The position numbers and the translations under genes were made by a program. The notes beneath the pieces are model-generated. The model saw only the letters and a program-made list of their open reading frames with translations, did no database searches and was not told where the DNA came from. Below, in pieces: positions 24,620 to 32,971 of a stretch of DNA of 35,488 nt. The stretch's first letter is position 1. Every line of letters begins with the position of its first letter. The stretch covers positions 1-35,488 of the forward strand of contig JACPVX010000091.1 of the NCBI GenBank assembly GCA_016191555.1, given 5' to 3'. The DNA is from Bacteroidota bacterium. GTDB taxonomy: Bacteria > Bacteroidota > Bacteroidia > Cytophagales > Cyclobacteriaceae.

Positions 24620-25189
24620 ATGAATTATTTTACGCTGTTCGCACTGGCCATTCTTACCTTTGGACTCATACAAGACTACAAAAAGGACAAGGGGCAAAAT
24701 ATAAAAGCTAAAGTATTGCAGGCAGTGTGTTTGACAATACTGATAGCTAGCTACGCTGGGTCTTTCCGTATTCTTGGAGCGTTGATACGGAATTTTGACA
24801 AGGCAAAGGAGCGGTTTAGCGTGGACGTAGGTTTAGTTCCCGGCCAATTACATTTCATTTTCTACCTGTTGCACGCGACTTTAGCGATGACAGTAATTAT
24901 ACTTGCCTATCAAATGATTAGAAGAAATGACAAATCAAGAAGGTGGTTAATAATACTGTTGCCCTTTGTAACACTTCTCGAAGTATTTAGTTTTTACCGT
25001 GGCTGGGTGACGAATAGTGGTGACCTCGAATTGAATCACTCCATGATATTACTTATAGGATTTTTGTTAGTCGCTGGACTGGCGAGTATCATCGTGGCTA
25101 TCTATAAAAGTAAGTCGATTATAACATTCTTTACAACGATTGAACCGAATCCACTCCAGACAACGGAAGAAAACGGGGTTACTCAATAA
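24620..25189 (+). CDS. Hypothetical multi-pass membrane protein
   Basis: A 189-residue protein with about four to five hydrophobic segments: residues 2-17, 35-55, a long central LHFIFYLLHATLAMTVIILAY, WLIILLPFVTLLEVFSFY, and MILLIGFLLVAGLASIIVAIY. The C-terminus is polar. No family recognised. It is bracketed by copies A and B of the dispersed repeat with no partner gene on its strand, so it looks like a stand-alone insertion or relic locus. No promoter box is certain. Confidence 0.6.
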   Translation: MNYFTLFALAILTFGLIQDYKKDKGQNIKAKVLQAVCLTILIASYAGSFRILGALIRNFDKAKERFSVDVGLVPGQLHFIFYLLHATLAMTVIILAYQMIRRNDKSRRWLIILLPFVTLLEVFSFYRGWVTNSGDLELNHSMILLIGFLLVAGLASIIVAIYKSKSIITFFTTIEPNPLQTTEENGVTQ

Positions 25190-25301
25190 CCTGACAAGAA
25201 ATGACCATTGAATTGATACCAGTAATTGAAATTGGATATAATAACCAAGGTGACAGCGCCTGAAAAATATCCCTACTGGAACAACGCAGAGATTTGGAAT
25301 C

Positions 25302-25345
25302 CCCGCTGTTTGACCTATTTCGTTAGGGCAGGTCGAACGAAAGAC
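25302..25345. repeat. Dispersed repeat, copy B (partial)
   Basis: CCCGCTGTTTGACCTATTTC, with the TAGGGCAGGTCGAACGAAAGA arm, aligns with the first two-thirds of copies A and C. The second mini-hairpin and the GCAAACAC tail are missing. Confidence 0.8.
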
Positions 25346-25361
25346 TTTTCTATTGCAGCAC

Positions 25362-25739
25362 CTACTTTTTTGAAGACTCTTCTTTGTAGCTAAAAAAGAA
25401 ATTAATGTATATGGCACGCGACAAACGTAGTGTTACCGGGATTAACAAAAGGACTGTTACAATTATTGCGTAAAGGTAGACTTCCATCTGTGGATTGAAT
25501 AAAACTCTTAGAGCCACATAAACTGTTGCAAACAAAGCTACTTGCAGCGCATAGCTCACGTACATGGCACCCGAATAAAAAGAAGGCTCTTGTTCATATC
25601 GTAAACCGCAATGGGAGCATCGTTGTGGCATTTTGATAAAACTTTTACTATATGCTTTCGATACAAACAACCTGCCTTCATGGCATTGAGGGCATGTATG
25701 ATTTAAAATGCTATACAATCTAGTTCCTTTCGTAATCAT
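25362..25739 (-). CDS. DUF983 family protein
   Basis: A 125-residue membrane protein. The N-terminal zinc-ribbon-like pairs CPQCHEG and CSHCGLRYEQEPSF are followed by two hydrophobic helices (ALQVALFATVYVALRVLF and LYAIIVTVLLLIPVTLRL), the layout of DUF983. The function of the family is unknown. It lies 56 bp downstream of the rhodanese gene on the same strand, so it may share the transcript. Confidence 0.85.
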   Translation of the reverse strand: MITKGTRLYSILNHTCPQCHEGRLFVSKAYSKSFIKMPQRCSHCGLRYEQEPSFYSGAMYVSYALQVALFATVYVALRVLFNPQMEVYLYAIIVTVLLLIPVTLRLSRAIYINFFFSYKEESSKK

Positions 25740-25795
25740 AGTTTAAAACTGGTTCGAGTAATCCGAATAATTTCTTGTTGATGTTAATCACCTGT

Positions 25796-26080
25796 TTATA
25801 CGATTTGTGATTGATAGTAATTTACATCCAACCAAGGTCCACCATTTAAGCATTCAATGCCTTGTTGTGTTAGGTAGCGATGTGCTTGACCACTTCGGTT
25901 GCCCGATGCACAACACAATACCAATGGTTGCTTTAAATTCTTTAGTTCATCTATTTTGTTTGTAATTTCCTGTAAAGGAATATTGATTGAACCTTCTACA
26001 TTTCCGCCTATAAATTCTGCAAGGGTTCGCACATCTATAATTGTTCCTTGTTTTTCTCTAATTATTACTTTGATATTCAT
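25796..26080 (-). CDS. Rhodanese-like domain protein
   Basis: A 94-residue single-domain rhodanese from the ATG at 26080. The frame opens at 26113, but the first 11 residues lie before the domain. Active-site loop LCCASGNRSG has the persulfide-forming Cys at C57 (C-x-x-GNR), with TIIDVRTLAEF and NIPLQEI before it. It probably carries sulfane sulfur in the cytoplasm. With the next gene upstream, a DUF2892 membrane protein, it corresponds to the two halves of E. coli YgaP. A palindrome of Crp type lies in the 218-bp upstream gap. Confidence 0.9.
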   Translation of the reverse strand: MNIKVIIREKQGTIIDVRTLAEFIGGNVEGSINIPLQEITNKIDELKNLKQPLVLCCASGNRSGQAHRYLTQQGIECLNGGPWLDVNYYQSQIV

Positions 26081-26142
26081 ATTGATGGATTTAAAGATTA
26101 CTGATTTTGTCAATTATGCAACTGATGTAACTTTTTAGTTGG

Positions 26143-26169
26143 AGTAACAGACCATTTTTTTCTGTTACT
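26143..26169 (-). other. Leader hairpin before the rhodanese gene
   Basis: AGTAACAGA pairs exactly with TCTGTTACT around a 9-nt loop, 63-89 bp upstream of the rhodanese ATG. No U-run follows on the minus strand, so termination is unlikely. It lies in the predicted 5'UTR downstream of the Crp-type site. Confidence 0.5.
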
Positions 26170-26217
26170 TCCGGAAACAGCTATGAAAGCTTTATCTTTT
26201 GCCTTTAAATGGTTATG

Positions 26218-26225
26218 TAAATTTA
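26218..26225 (-). promoter_or_regulatory. Candidate -7 box for the rhodanese gene
   Basis: TAAATTTA on the minus strand (7 of 8 to TAnnTTTG). Its centre is exactly 33 nt downstream of the centre of the Crp-type palindrome at 26247-26262. Confidence 0.4.
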
Positions 26226-26243
26226 AGTAGAGAGATAAAGATC

Positions 26244-26265
26244 GAATGTGACTACTGTCACATTC
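26244..26265. promoter_or_regulatory. Crp/Fnr-type operator upstream of the rhodanese gene
   Basis: GAATGTGACTACTGTCACAT(TC) contains TGTGA-N6-TCACA, the exact Crp consensus, inside a longer 9-bp-arm palindrome. It lies in the gap between the DUF2892 and rhodanese genes. Confidence 0.7.
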
Positions 26266-26298
26266 ATAAGAATACTTCTGGCGAGCGATTATTCTAAA

Positions 26299-26502
26299 TC
26301 ACTCGATTATTTTCGCCTTCTTAGCAATATTCATTTTGTCCAATATTTTGTCCAATGGGCAAAATCCTGTGAAGGAAGATTGAATTAAATTAACACCCAC
26401 AAAGGCAGTAAACCATAGCCAATAATTGCTGACCCAATAAGCGAGCAATAAACTAACCAATACAAAAGCACCAGCCACCGTTCTTATAGTTCGCTCGCGC
26501 AT
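26299..26502 (-). CDS. DUF2892 (YgaP-type) inner-membrane protein
   Basis: A 67-residue membrane protein from ATG 26502; the frame opens further, but the family N-terminus is MRERTIRTVAG. Two hydrophobic helices (AFVLVSLLLAYWV, YWLWFTAFVGVNLIQSSF) are followed by FCPLDKILDKMNI, the GFCPL signature of DUF2892. In YgaP this domain anchors a rhodanese. The rhodanese is the next gene here, supporting joint action in sulfur or nitric-oxide/persulfide chemistry. It lies 16 bp after the PII-like gene. Confidence 0.88.
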   Translation of the reverse strand: MRERTIRTVAGAFVLVSLLLAYWVSNYWLWFTAFVGVNLIQSSFTGFCPLDKILDKMNIAKKAKIIE

Positions 26503-26518
26503 GGATATAAATTTTATG

Positions 26519-26836
26519 TTAAGAAATAAGATAACTGGCCTTTTCAATTGGCATAAAGAATGCCCGAATTGGAAATTCGATTTTACTGTCGGTGTTATAA
26601 GAATTCACCAAATCTAAAGCACGGCTAGCCTTTTCGTCTGTGGTAAACGAAAACATAACTATAGAATCAAAGTGTTCTGCCTCGTTGCTGAACCAGCTAT
26701 CCATTAAATTAGCTGAATCATCTTCCTTAAAGCCCATCGTTTTGGAGACACTGAATACTTTTATGCCTGCCTGATGAAATAGCTTTATTGCTTCTTTCTG
26801 ATAATCCTTTAGACTTGTTACTATTAATAGTTTCAT
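26519..26836 (-). CDS. PII-like small protein next to RND efflux
   Basis: A 105-residue protein with a ferredoxin-like pattern MKLLIVTSLKDYQKEAIKLFHQAGIKVFSV at the start and IVMFSFTTDEKASRALDLVN in the centre, similar to PII-like proteins found beside CusA/RND operons. I am not certain of the family. Small PII-like proteins bind nucleotides or metals and modulate a partner protein. It is 79 bp downstream of the RND permease and 16 bp upstream of DUF2892. Confidence 0.65.
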   Translation of the reverse strand: MKLLIVTSLKDYQKEAIKLFHQAGIKVFSVSKTMGFKEDDSANLMDSWFSNEAEHFDSIVMFSFTTDEKASRALDLVNSYNTDSKIEFPIRAFFMPIEKASYLIS

Positions 26837-26915
26837 ATGTTAAATGTTTGGTTTATTTAGATAAAACATCCTAGGTCTTATTTCTGGAGTTAAAGTCTTG
26901 GAGGTTTCTATCTAT

Positions 26916-29900
26916 TTATTTAGTTGAACTGCGCATCATTTTAAAGTAAAGTAGCGGCACTACAATGAGGGTAAGGAAAGTAGAAGTAATCGTTCCTCCC
27001 ATCAAGGATATTGCTAAGCCTTGAAAAATCGGATCGAACAGAATGATAATGGCTCCCAATACGACCGCTCCCGCAGTTAATAAGATTGGTGTTGTGCGTA
27101 CCGCTCCGGCTTCAATAATAGCTTGCTTCAATGGGATGCCTTCATCTAATCGAATGTTAATAAAGTCAACCAATAGAATTGAGTTGCGCACCATTACTCC
27201 TGCCAGCGCAATGAAGCCGATCATTGAAGTTGCTGTGAAATAAGCGCCCATAATCCAATGACCAAGGATAATGCCAATGAGCGAAAGGGGAATGGCGGCC
27301 AGCATGACTACCGGAACTTTAAAATCCTGAAACCATCCGACAATCAGCATGTAGATCAAAATAATAACTACTCCAAATGCAATTCCTAAATCGCGGAATA
27401 CCTCAAAAGTAATTTGCCATTCGCCATCCCACTTAAGTGTATAATCATCTTCAAATTCGGGTTGATGATTGTAGGACTCTTTCAACTCATAGCCTTTGGG
27501 CATTTTCACTTCATTCAATTTTTTAGAAATGTCCATCATCGCATACGAAGGACTTTCCAAATCGCCTGCCAAATCAGCCAATACAAACACAACTCGGTTT
27601 TGATTTTTTCGATAGATATTTTTCTCTTTAATTTTCTTAGTGACATGCACCAAATCGCCAATTGGAATAGCCATGCCACGCTGATTGATCACGTTCAATC
27701 CTTTGATTTCTTCGAGATTGGATTTGTCGGCATCGTTTAGTTGAAGAACAATATTCACAGGATCAAACGAAACAGGATTGTGCATAATGCCCACGGGCAT
27801 CGTGCTAAGAGCACCATTCATAGTGGCCACCACTTGCGCAGGAGCTACACCCATTTTCATTGCTTTTTCTTTGTCAACCTCAAAAGAGTATTCTGTTTGA
27901 TCCGCTTCTGTCATCCAGTCCATGTCAACCACACCTTCGTTTTTACCAATAATGTTTTTTACTTGTTGTGCTACTTTGATTTGTTCATCATAATCAGGGC
28001 CATATATTTCTGCAACAATTGTAGAAAGCACAGGTGGACCAGGAGGCACTTCTACTAATTTTACGTTGGCATTGTACTTTTTAGCGATGGCTTGAACAGC
28101 GGGCCTCAGTTGTTTCACAATGGCATGACTTTGTACGCTTCTATCGCCTTTATCCACCAAGTTCACTTGTATATCAGCTACGTTGTTGCCTCTGCGCAGA
28201 TCATAATGTCTTACCAATCCATTAAAACTGATGGGGCCTGCCGTGCCTACGTAGCCTTGATAGTTTACTACCAATTTTTGATCCGCCAGATATTGACCAA
28301 TCTCCTGAGTAACTACAGCGGTGCGCTCCAGCGTAGTGCCTTCGGGCATGTCAATGACCACTTGAAACTCATTCTTATTATCGAACGGTAGCATTTTTAC
28401 GGCTACCCATTTCATATAGAAAAATAAGAAGGAGAAAAGAAGTATCGCCACAGTGCCCAAAATAAATGCCCAGCGTTTCCAACGGGTTTCCAACATAGGG
28501 TTGATAACTACTTTGTAGAGTTTGTAAATTTTAGATTCCTCGAGAGTAGGATGAGGCTTGCTGCTATGACCTTCTTTTTCGCGAAGAAAGACATAACCTA
28601 AATAGGGGGTAAGAGTTAATGCAACCACCAGTGACAGCATCATGGCGATCGATGCCCCAATAGGCATTGGACTCATATAAGGCCCCATCATTCCCGAAAC
28701 AAAAGCCATCGGCAGTACTGCGGCAATAACTGTGAAGGTTGCTAAGATGGTCGGATTCCCCACTTCATTGATCGCAAAAATGGCTGCTTGTAAAAAAGGT
28801 AACTTTTTCATCTTAAAATGGCGGTGCATGTTCTCTGCAATGATGATCGAATCGTCTACCACAATACCGGTGATAAATACCAAGGCAAAAAGTGTGATGC
28901 GATTCAGGGTGTAATCCATCATGTAGTAACTAAATAAGGTCAGCGCAAATGTTACAGGCACCGATAAAAATACCACAAGGCCTCCGCGCCAACCCATTGC
29001 CAGCATGACAAAAAGTGTGACAGATATTACCGCTACAAAAAGATGAAGCAAAAGCTCGGATACTTTTTCAGAAGCGGTTTCTCCATAGTTTCTGGTTTGT
29101 GTTACGTGTACATCAGAAGGAATCAATTCCTTTTTTAGGTGTTCTACTTTTGTTAGTATTTGTTCGGAAAGATGCATCGCATCAGCTCCTTTCTTTTTGG
29201 CAATAGAAATCGTAACCGCAGGATAATTTGAACGATACGTACCGGCAAGTGTATCGCTGTGCATACCGTATCCAAAAAATACATATTGTGAGGGGCTCTC
29301 TGCACCATCTTCAACGTGGGCCACCTGCTTCAAATAAACAGGCTTATCTTGATTCGATCCGATTATTAAATTCTCTACCTCTGCTGCTGATGAAAGGAAA
29401 TTACCGGCATCAATGGAAAACACGGTGTCGCGGTTGATCATGTTGCCGCTTTGCATTTGAGCATTGCTGCCTGCCATTTGCTGGCTAATAGAAAGGAAAT
29501 CAACATGATGTTGGGCTAACTTATCTTTATCTAATGTTACCGTTACCTGACGGCTGCGGCCACCAATGATATTTACGGTTGCCACATTGGGTATTTTCTT
29601 GATCTCACTGGTTAAGGCCTGCCCAAGTTGTTTGAGTTCAAAGTCATTGTACTTTTCGCTCCACAAGGTGATGCCCAACACGGGCACGTCATCGATCGCA
29701 CGCGTTTTTACCAAGGGCATGGAAACACCTTGAGGCATTTGATCCATATTCTTCATCAACTCATTGTAGAGTTTTACCAATGAGCGTTCAATATCCTCAC
29801 CTACATAAAACTGTACGATCACCATTGCCTGGCCGTTCATAGATGTAGAATAGACGTATTCAACGCCCTTTACATTGGAAATAATTTTTTCCAATGGCTT

Positions 29901-30107
29901 CGACACGCGGGCTTCCACTTCTTTTGGTGAAGCTCCCGGATATCGAAGAAATAAATCTGCCAGGGGCACATCGATCTGTGGTTCTTCTTCGCGTGGTGTT
30001 AGCGTGGTGCTAAAGGCACCGATGAGCAAGAAAGCCACCATCAATAAAATCGTTAGCTTCGATTGGATAAATGCCTTCGCAATGTTGCCTGATAATCCTT
30101 CGTTCAT
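26916..30107 (-). CDS. RND efflux permease (AcrB/CusA superfamily)
   Basis: A 1063-residue inner-membrane RND transporter that exports substrates using the proton gradient in a tripartite pump. About twelve TM helices and two large periplasmic loops are visible. The proton-relay acids D418-D419 (IVVDDSIIIAENM), N-terminal TPREEEPQIDVPLADLFLRY and C-terminal MVRNSILLVDF are intact. The usual CusA methionine ladder is not obvious, so metal specificity is not supported and organic substrates are equally possible. The adaptor gene lies upstream with a 90-bp gap. Confidence 0.93.
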   Translation of the reverse strand: MNEGLSGNIAKAFIQSKLTILLMVAFLLIGAFSTTLTPREEEPQIDVPLADLFLRYPGASPKEVEARVSKPLEKIISNVKGVEYVYSTSMNGQAMVIVQFYVGEDIERSLVKLYNELMKNMDQMPQGVSMPLVKTRAIDDVPVLGITLWSEKYNDFELKQLGQALTSEIKKIPNVATVNIIGGRSRQVTVTLDKDKLAQHHVDFLSISQQMAGSNAQMQSGNMINRDTVFSIDAGNFLSSAAEVENLIIGSNQDKPVYLKQVAHVEDGAESPSQYVFFGYGMHSDTLAGTYRSNYPAVTISIAKKKGADAMHLSEQILTKVEHLKKELIPSDVHVTQTRNYGETASEKVSELLLHLFVAVISVTLFVMLAMGWRGGLVVFLSVPVTFALTLFSYYMMDYTLNRITLFALVFITGIVVDDSIIIAENMHRHFKMKKLPFLQAAIFAINEVGNPTILATFTVIAAVLPMAFVSGMMGPYMSPMPIGASIAMMLSLVVALTLTPYLGYVFLREKEGHSSKPHPTLEESKIYKLYKVVINPMLETRWKRWAFILGTVAILLFSFLFFYMKWVAVKMLPFDNKNEFQVVIDMPEGTTLERTAVVTQEIGQYLADQKLVVNYQGYVGTAGPISFNGLVRHYDLRRGNNVADIQVNLVDKGDRSVQSHAIVKQLRPAVQAIAKKYNANVKLVEVPPGPPVLSTIVAEIYGPDYDEQIKVAQQVKNIIGKNEGVVDMDWMTEADQTEYSFEVDKEKAMKMGVAPAQVVATMNGALSTMPVGIMHNPVSFDPVNIVLQLNDADKSNLEEIKGLNVINQRGMAIPIGDLVHVTKKIKEKNIYRKNQNRVVFVLADLAGDLESPSYAMMDISKKLNEVKMPKGYELKESYNHQPEFEDDYTLKWDGEWQITFEVFRDLGIAFGVVIILIYMLIVGWFQDFKVPVVMLAAIPLSLIGIILGHWIMGAYFTATSMIGFIALAGVMVRNSILLVDFINIRLDEGIPLKQAIIEAGAVRTTPILLTAGAVVLGAIIILFDPIFQGLAISLMGGTITSTFLTLIVVPLLYFKMMRSSTK

Positions 30108-30197
30108 ATTTTAAATTAGTAGTGAGATGTTAGGAGTGAGCCATAAGACTTCTCATTACCATCTCCGTTATTTTGTATTTCTATTTTATTTATAGCG

Positions 30198-31286
30198 CTA
30201 CTTTACACGTACCGGTGCGCCATTGTAAAGTTTACCTTCGCTTTGAAGAATAAATTTTTCTTCTGCCTGTAGGCCCGAAAGAACTTCCACTTTATCGCCA
30301 GTTGTTTTACCTATTTTTAACCAACGGAGTAATGCTTGGTTACTTTCGCTGATGGTGTAGATGCCAACCAATTGATCTTTATAGATTAATGCCGATACTG
30401 GAATTAAGATGGTATTCTCGTTTGTTTTAGCATTTGCTACTGGTACGGAAACATTTACATACATACCCGAGAAAACATCTTGCTGGGAGGATAAGGAAAT
30501 TTTGATCATGTATTGACCGCCACTGTACTGAGATGAGGTGCTCATCTCCACTATTTTGCCGGCATACTTCTTACCGGTTGATTTCACTTCCACTTCTACT
30601 ACCGTGCCCGTTTTGATATGGGCAATATCCGCTTCTGAAACAGATGCCCTCACTTGGTAACTACCTACTTGTTCTACCATTAATATGGGCATTCCGGGAT
30701 TGGCTAAACTTCCTTCATCCAAGTTGCGTTGCGTAACAATTCCAGAGAAAGGAGCTGTAAGGTTTGTATAGATCAGCATGGCGTCCGCTTCATTTTTCAT
30801 TTGGTGGGAGGCTTCTACTTTTGCTTTCACGGAATGATAGTGAAGCGTTATGTTTTCAAACTCTTTGGTCGAGGCGCTTTTCTGCCGATATAATTCTTCG
30901 TAGCGCTCGTAATCTTTCTTAGCATCTTTCAATGCTGTTTCGGCTTCTGTTATCATGGCTTGTGCCTGTGCGCGTTTAGCCAAAATGTCTGCGTTGCTAA
31001 TCGTTACAAGCAATTGTCCCTTTTTTACTTGATCGCCCACTTTAACTTTAAAGCCGGTAACGAAACCCATCGCCCGCGTGCTTATGACGGCTGTTTCTTT
31101 TGCTGTAACTTGGCCGCTGGTTGTTATGTAATTGGTTGCTTGAGTTGACACCGAACCGACTGTTACCGGAACGGCTGCTTCTTGGGTAGATTGATTTCCC
31201 TTTTCATTTCCTGAGCAAGCAACGATCACTCCGCCAAGAGCCAGAAGGACTGCAATTTGATTTATTTTAAAATTCATAAAAGTCAT
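30198..31286 (-). CDS. RND efflux periplasmic adaptor lipoprotein
   Basis: A 362-residue membrane fusion protein. The lipobox IVAC puts the lipidated Cys at C24 in this frame; a second possible start is ATG 31277 (MNFKINQIA). Domains: a biotinyl-lipoyl-like half (AVISTRAMGFVTGFKVKVGDQVKKGQ), a helical hairpin (about 95-170), the second lipoyl half TNLTAPFSGIVTQRNLDEGS, then beta-barrel and membrane-proximal domains. It connects the RND permease with TolC and starts 1 bp after the TolC stop. Confidence 0.92.
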   Translation of the reverse strand: MTFMNFKINQIAVLLALGGVIVACSGNEKGNQSTQEAAVPVTVGSVSTQATNYITTSGQVTAKETAVISTRAMGFVTGFKVKVGDQVKKGQLLVTISNADILAKRAQAQAMITEAETALKDAKKDYERYEELYRQKSASTKEFENITLHYHSVKAKVEASHQMKNEADAMLIYTNLTAPFSGIVTQRNLDEGSLANPGMPILMVEQVGSYQVRASVSEADIAHIKTGTVVEVEVKSTGKKYAGKIVEMSTSSQYSGGQYMIKISLSSQQDVFSGMYVNVSVPVANAKTNENTILIPVSALIYKDQLVGIYTISESNQALLRWLKIGKTTGDKVEVLSGLQAEEKFILQSEGKLYNGAPVRVK

Positions 31287-31287
31287 T

Positions 31288-32604
31288 TTATTTTTCAGAT
31301 GTTGATGTTAAAAATTGGAGATACGATATGGTTGTATTGTATTGAAAGATAGCGTGAGCTCTCAGTAACTTTTGTTGCGACAAAGAAGACTGTGCTTGTA
31401 ATAGATCGTTGCTGGATACTAAGCCCTGTTCAAAACGGTTTTTAAGAATACGCAACGCTTCGCTAGCTTGACTCACCGCGGTCTCATATTGAGTAGTAGC
31501 GAAAGCCTCGTCATTCAATTGACGATTGGCTTTATCCAGTTCCAACTGGCTTTGTTCCTTTTGGGAAGTCAGTTGTTGCTCTAGTTTACTGCGCCCAACC
31601 CGATACTCGGAAACTTTATATTTTGCAGATGTGCCTGAGAAAATATTCCATGAAAACTGCGCACCCAGTAAATACGAGTCAGAACCAAATCCAAAGGCAG
31701 ACTTGTCGTTGATTAAGTAATTTGCAAAAGCATTAAGCTTAGGCATATAAGCCATTCTTCCGGAATGAATCATCTTATCTTGCGCCCTCATGGCGGCTTT
31801 CATTGCTTGAAAATCGGCACGGCCTTCAGGTAGTTGTGATTCTTTAGTGAGATCCGTAATAACTCGGCTGATACTGTCAGTGGCATAAACCATTCCCGAT
31901 TTGGTGCCCATTAACAAACTCAAATGATCAGAGGCATTCTTTACATTACTTTTTGCTTCCGATAGCTTACTCTCAGTTGCATTTACCATCACTTGCACTT
32001 GCAACACATCTGATTTTTGAAGTAAGCCTTTTTCAAAACGGTTATTCGTTGATGCATAGATTGAATTACTTGTTTGAAGAGCTTCACTCAAAACTTTAAC
32101 CGCTTCGTGTGCCAATTGCAACTGTGCATAAGCCTTCTGAACCTCAAAGGTTATATACTCCTTTGTGCGTTTTGTTTTATAAGAGTATACCTCAATCTCC
32201 TCATGGGCGGCCATGCGTGCGTAAATCATGTCCCCATTAATTAACGGTTGATTCAGCTCGGCCTTGGCCATGAAATTGGGAGTAGCCGATGGATTGTTGA
32301 GACGGCTTGGGTCAAAATCAGACTGAGTTATACCCTGTTGCTGCAACTTGAAGCCGAAAGCATTTAATGGGTTATTAGACGTAAATGCAGTATAGCTAAC
32401 ATTGATCTGCGGTAAAAAGACTGCATTCGTCTGATTGAATTTGGCGACACTTCCTTCTTCTTCCAATTTGGCAATGATTAATTCTCTGTTACTTTTTAAA
32501 GCAACGTCAAGCGCGTCTTGTACTTTTAATGTGGTTATTTCTTGCGCAGAAACCGATAATCCCCATGTAACTAATAGCAGTCCTAAATACTTTTTCATCA
32601 TCAA
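31288..32604 (-). CDS. TolC-like outer membrane efflux protein
   Basis: A 438-residue outer-membrane factor. A signal peptide (MMMKKYLGLLLVTWGLSVSA-Q) is followed by two structural repeats, each with a beta-strand pair and long coiled helices (LSEAKSNVKNASDHLSLLMG; SQLELDKANRQLNDEAF). The pairs SNRELIIAK and LFxxGLVSSNDLLQAQSSL are typical of TolC. It is first in the three-gene efflux operon, with a Crp-type site and an exact -7 box in front. Confidence 0.93.
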   Translation of the reverse strand: MMMKKYLGLLLVTWGLSVSAQEITTLKVQDALDVALKSNRELIIAKLEEEGSVAKFNQTNAVFLPQINVSYTAFTSNNPLNAFGFKLQQQGITQSDFDPSRLNNPSATPNFMAKAELNQPLINGDMIYARMAAHEEIEVYSYKTKRTKEYITFEVQKAYAQLQLAHEAVKVLSEALQTSNSIYASTNNRFEKGLLQKSDVLQVQVMVNATESKLSEAKSNVKNASDHLSLLMGTKSGMVYATDSISRVITDLTKESQLPEGRADFQAMKAAMRAQDKMIHSGRMAYMPKLNAFANYLINDKSAFGFGSDSYLLGAQFSWNIFSGTSAKYKVSEYRVGRSKLEQQLTSQKEQSQLELDKANRQLNDEAFATTQYETAVSQASEALRILKNRFEQGLVSSNDLLQAQSSLSQQKLLRAHAIFQYNTTISYLQFLTSTSEK

Positions 32605-32620
32605 TAATTTTTAAGTGATG

Positions 32621-32628
32621 CAAAAGTA
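32621..32628 (-). promoter_or_regulatory. -7 promoter box of the efflux operon
   Basis: TACTTTTG on the minus strand matches TAnnTTTG exactly. Its centre is 33 nt downstream of the centre of the palindrome at 32650-32665, and it lies 17 bp before the TolC ATG. Confidence 0.6.
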
Positions 32629-32649
32629 GATCTATTCGAAAGTGAGCAC

Positions 32650-32665
32650 GGTGACCTAGGTCACC
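32650..32665. promoter_or_regulatory. Crp/Fnr-type palindrome upstream of the efflux operon
   Basis: GGTGACCTAGGTCACC is a perfect 16-bp palindrome with GTGA-N6-TCAC halves. Placed about 42 bp upstream of the expected transcription start, it fits class-II activation. The outer TGTGA/TCACA T/A pair of the second site (26247-26262) is replaced by G/C here. Confidence 0.6.
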
Positions 32666-32709
32666 CACATAAAATATTGTTATTAATTTTCAGATTATCT
32701 AAAAACAGA

Positions 32710-32740
32710 AGAGACTGCATTTTTTACAGTCTCTTTTTTA
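32710..32740. terminator. Bidirectional-looking terminator between hxlR-like and tolC-like genes
   Basis: AGAGACTG (32710-32717) and CAGTCTCT (32727-32734) form a perfect 8-bp stem with an A/T-rich loop, followed by six T on the plus strand and by TTCTGTTTTT on the minus strand. It fits as the minus-strand terminator of the HxlR gene at 32972. Confidence 0.75.
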
Positions 32741-32758
32741 AGATAGAATGGTATGTTA

Positions 32759-32830
32759 CCCGCTGTTCAACCTATTCCGTTAGGGCATGTCGATCGAAAT
32801 ATAATGCAGGTTTGTCACCTGCAAACACTT
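32759..32830. repeat. Dispersed repeat, copy C
   Basis: This copy begins CCCGCTGTTCAACCTATTCC, carries the TTAGGGCATGTCGA arm and a GCAGGT-N5-ACCTGC hairpin, and ends GCAAACACTT. It is a full-length relative of copy A. From here to the HxlR stop (32972) nothing else is seen. Confidence 0.85.
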
Positions 32831-32971
32831 TTCAGTTTACTACAAAGTACCTACACTCTAAACCCTCTACTTCTCTCCTTCACCAAATGTTTATCGAAGC
32901 CGTGCGGCATTTTCTTACGCGGTAGCTTCGGAAGACTAAGGAGACACACGTAATAGATCCCAATCAAAATA

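Noticed and set aside
27414..28391. Long plus-strand frames opposite the RND gene
   Set aside because: They are antisense shadows of the strongly supported permease and have atypical composition.
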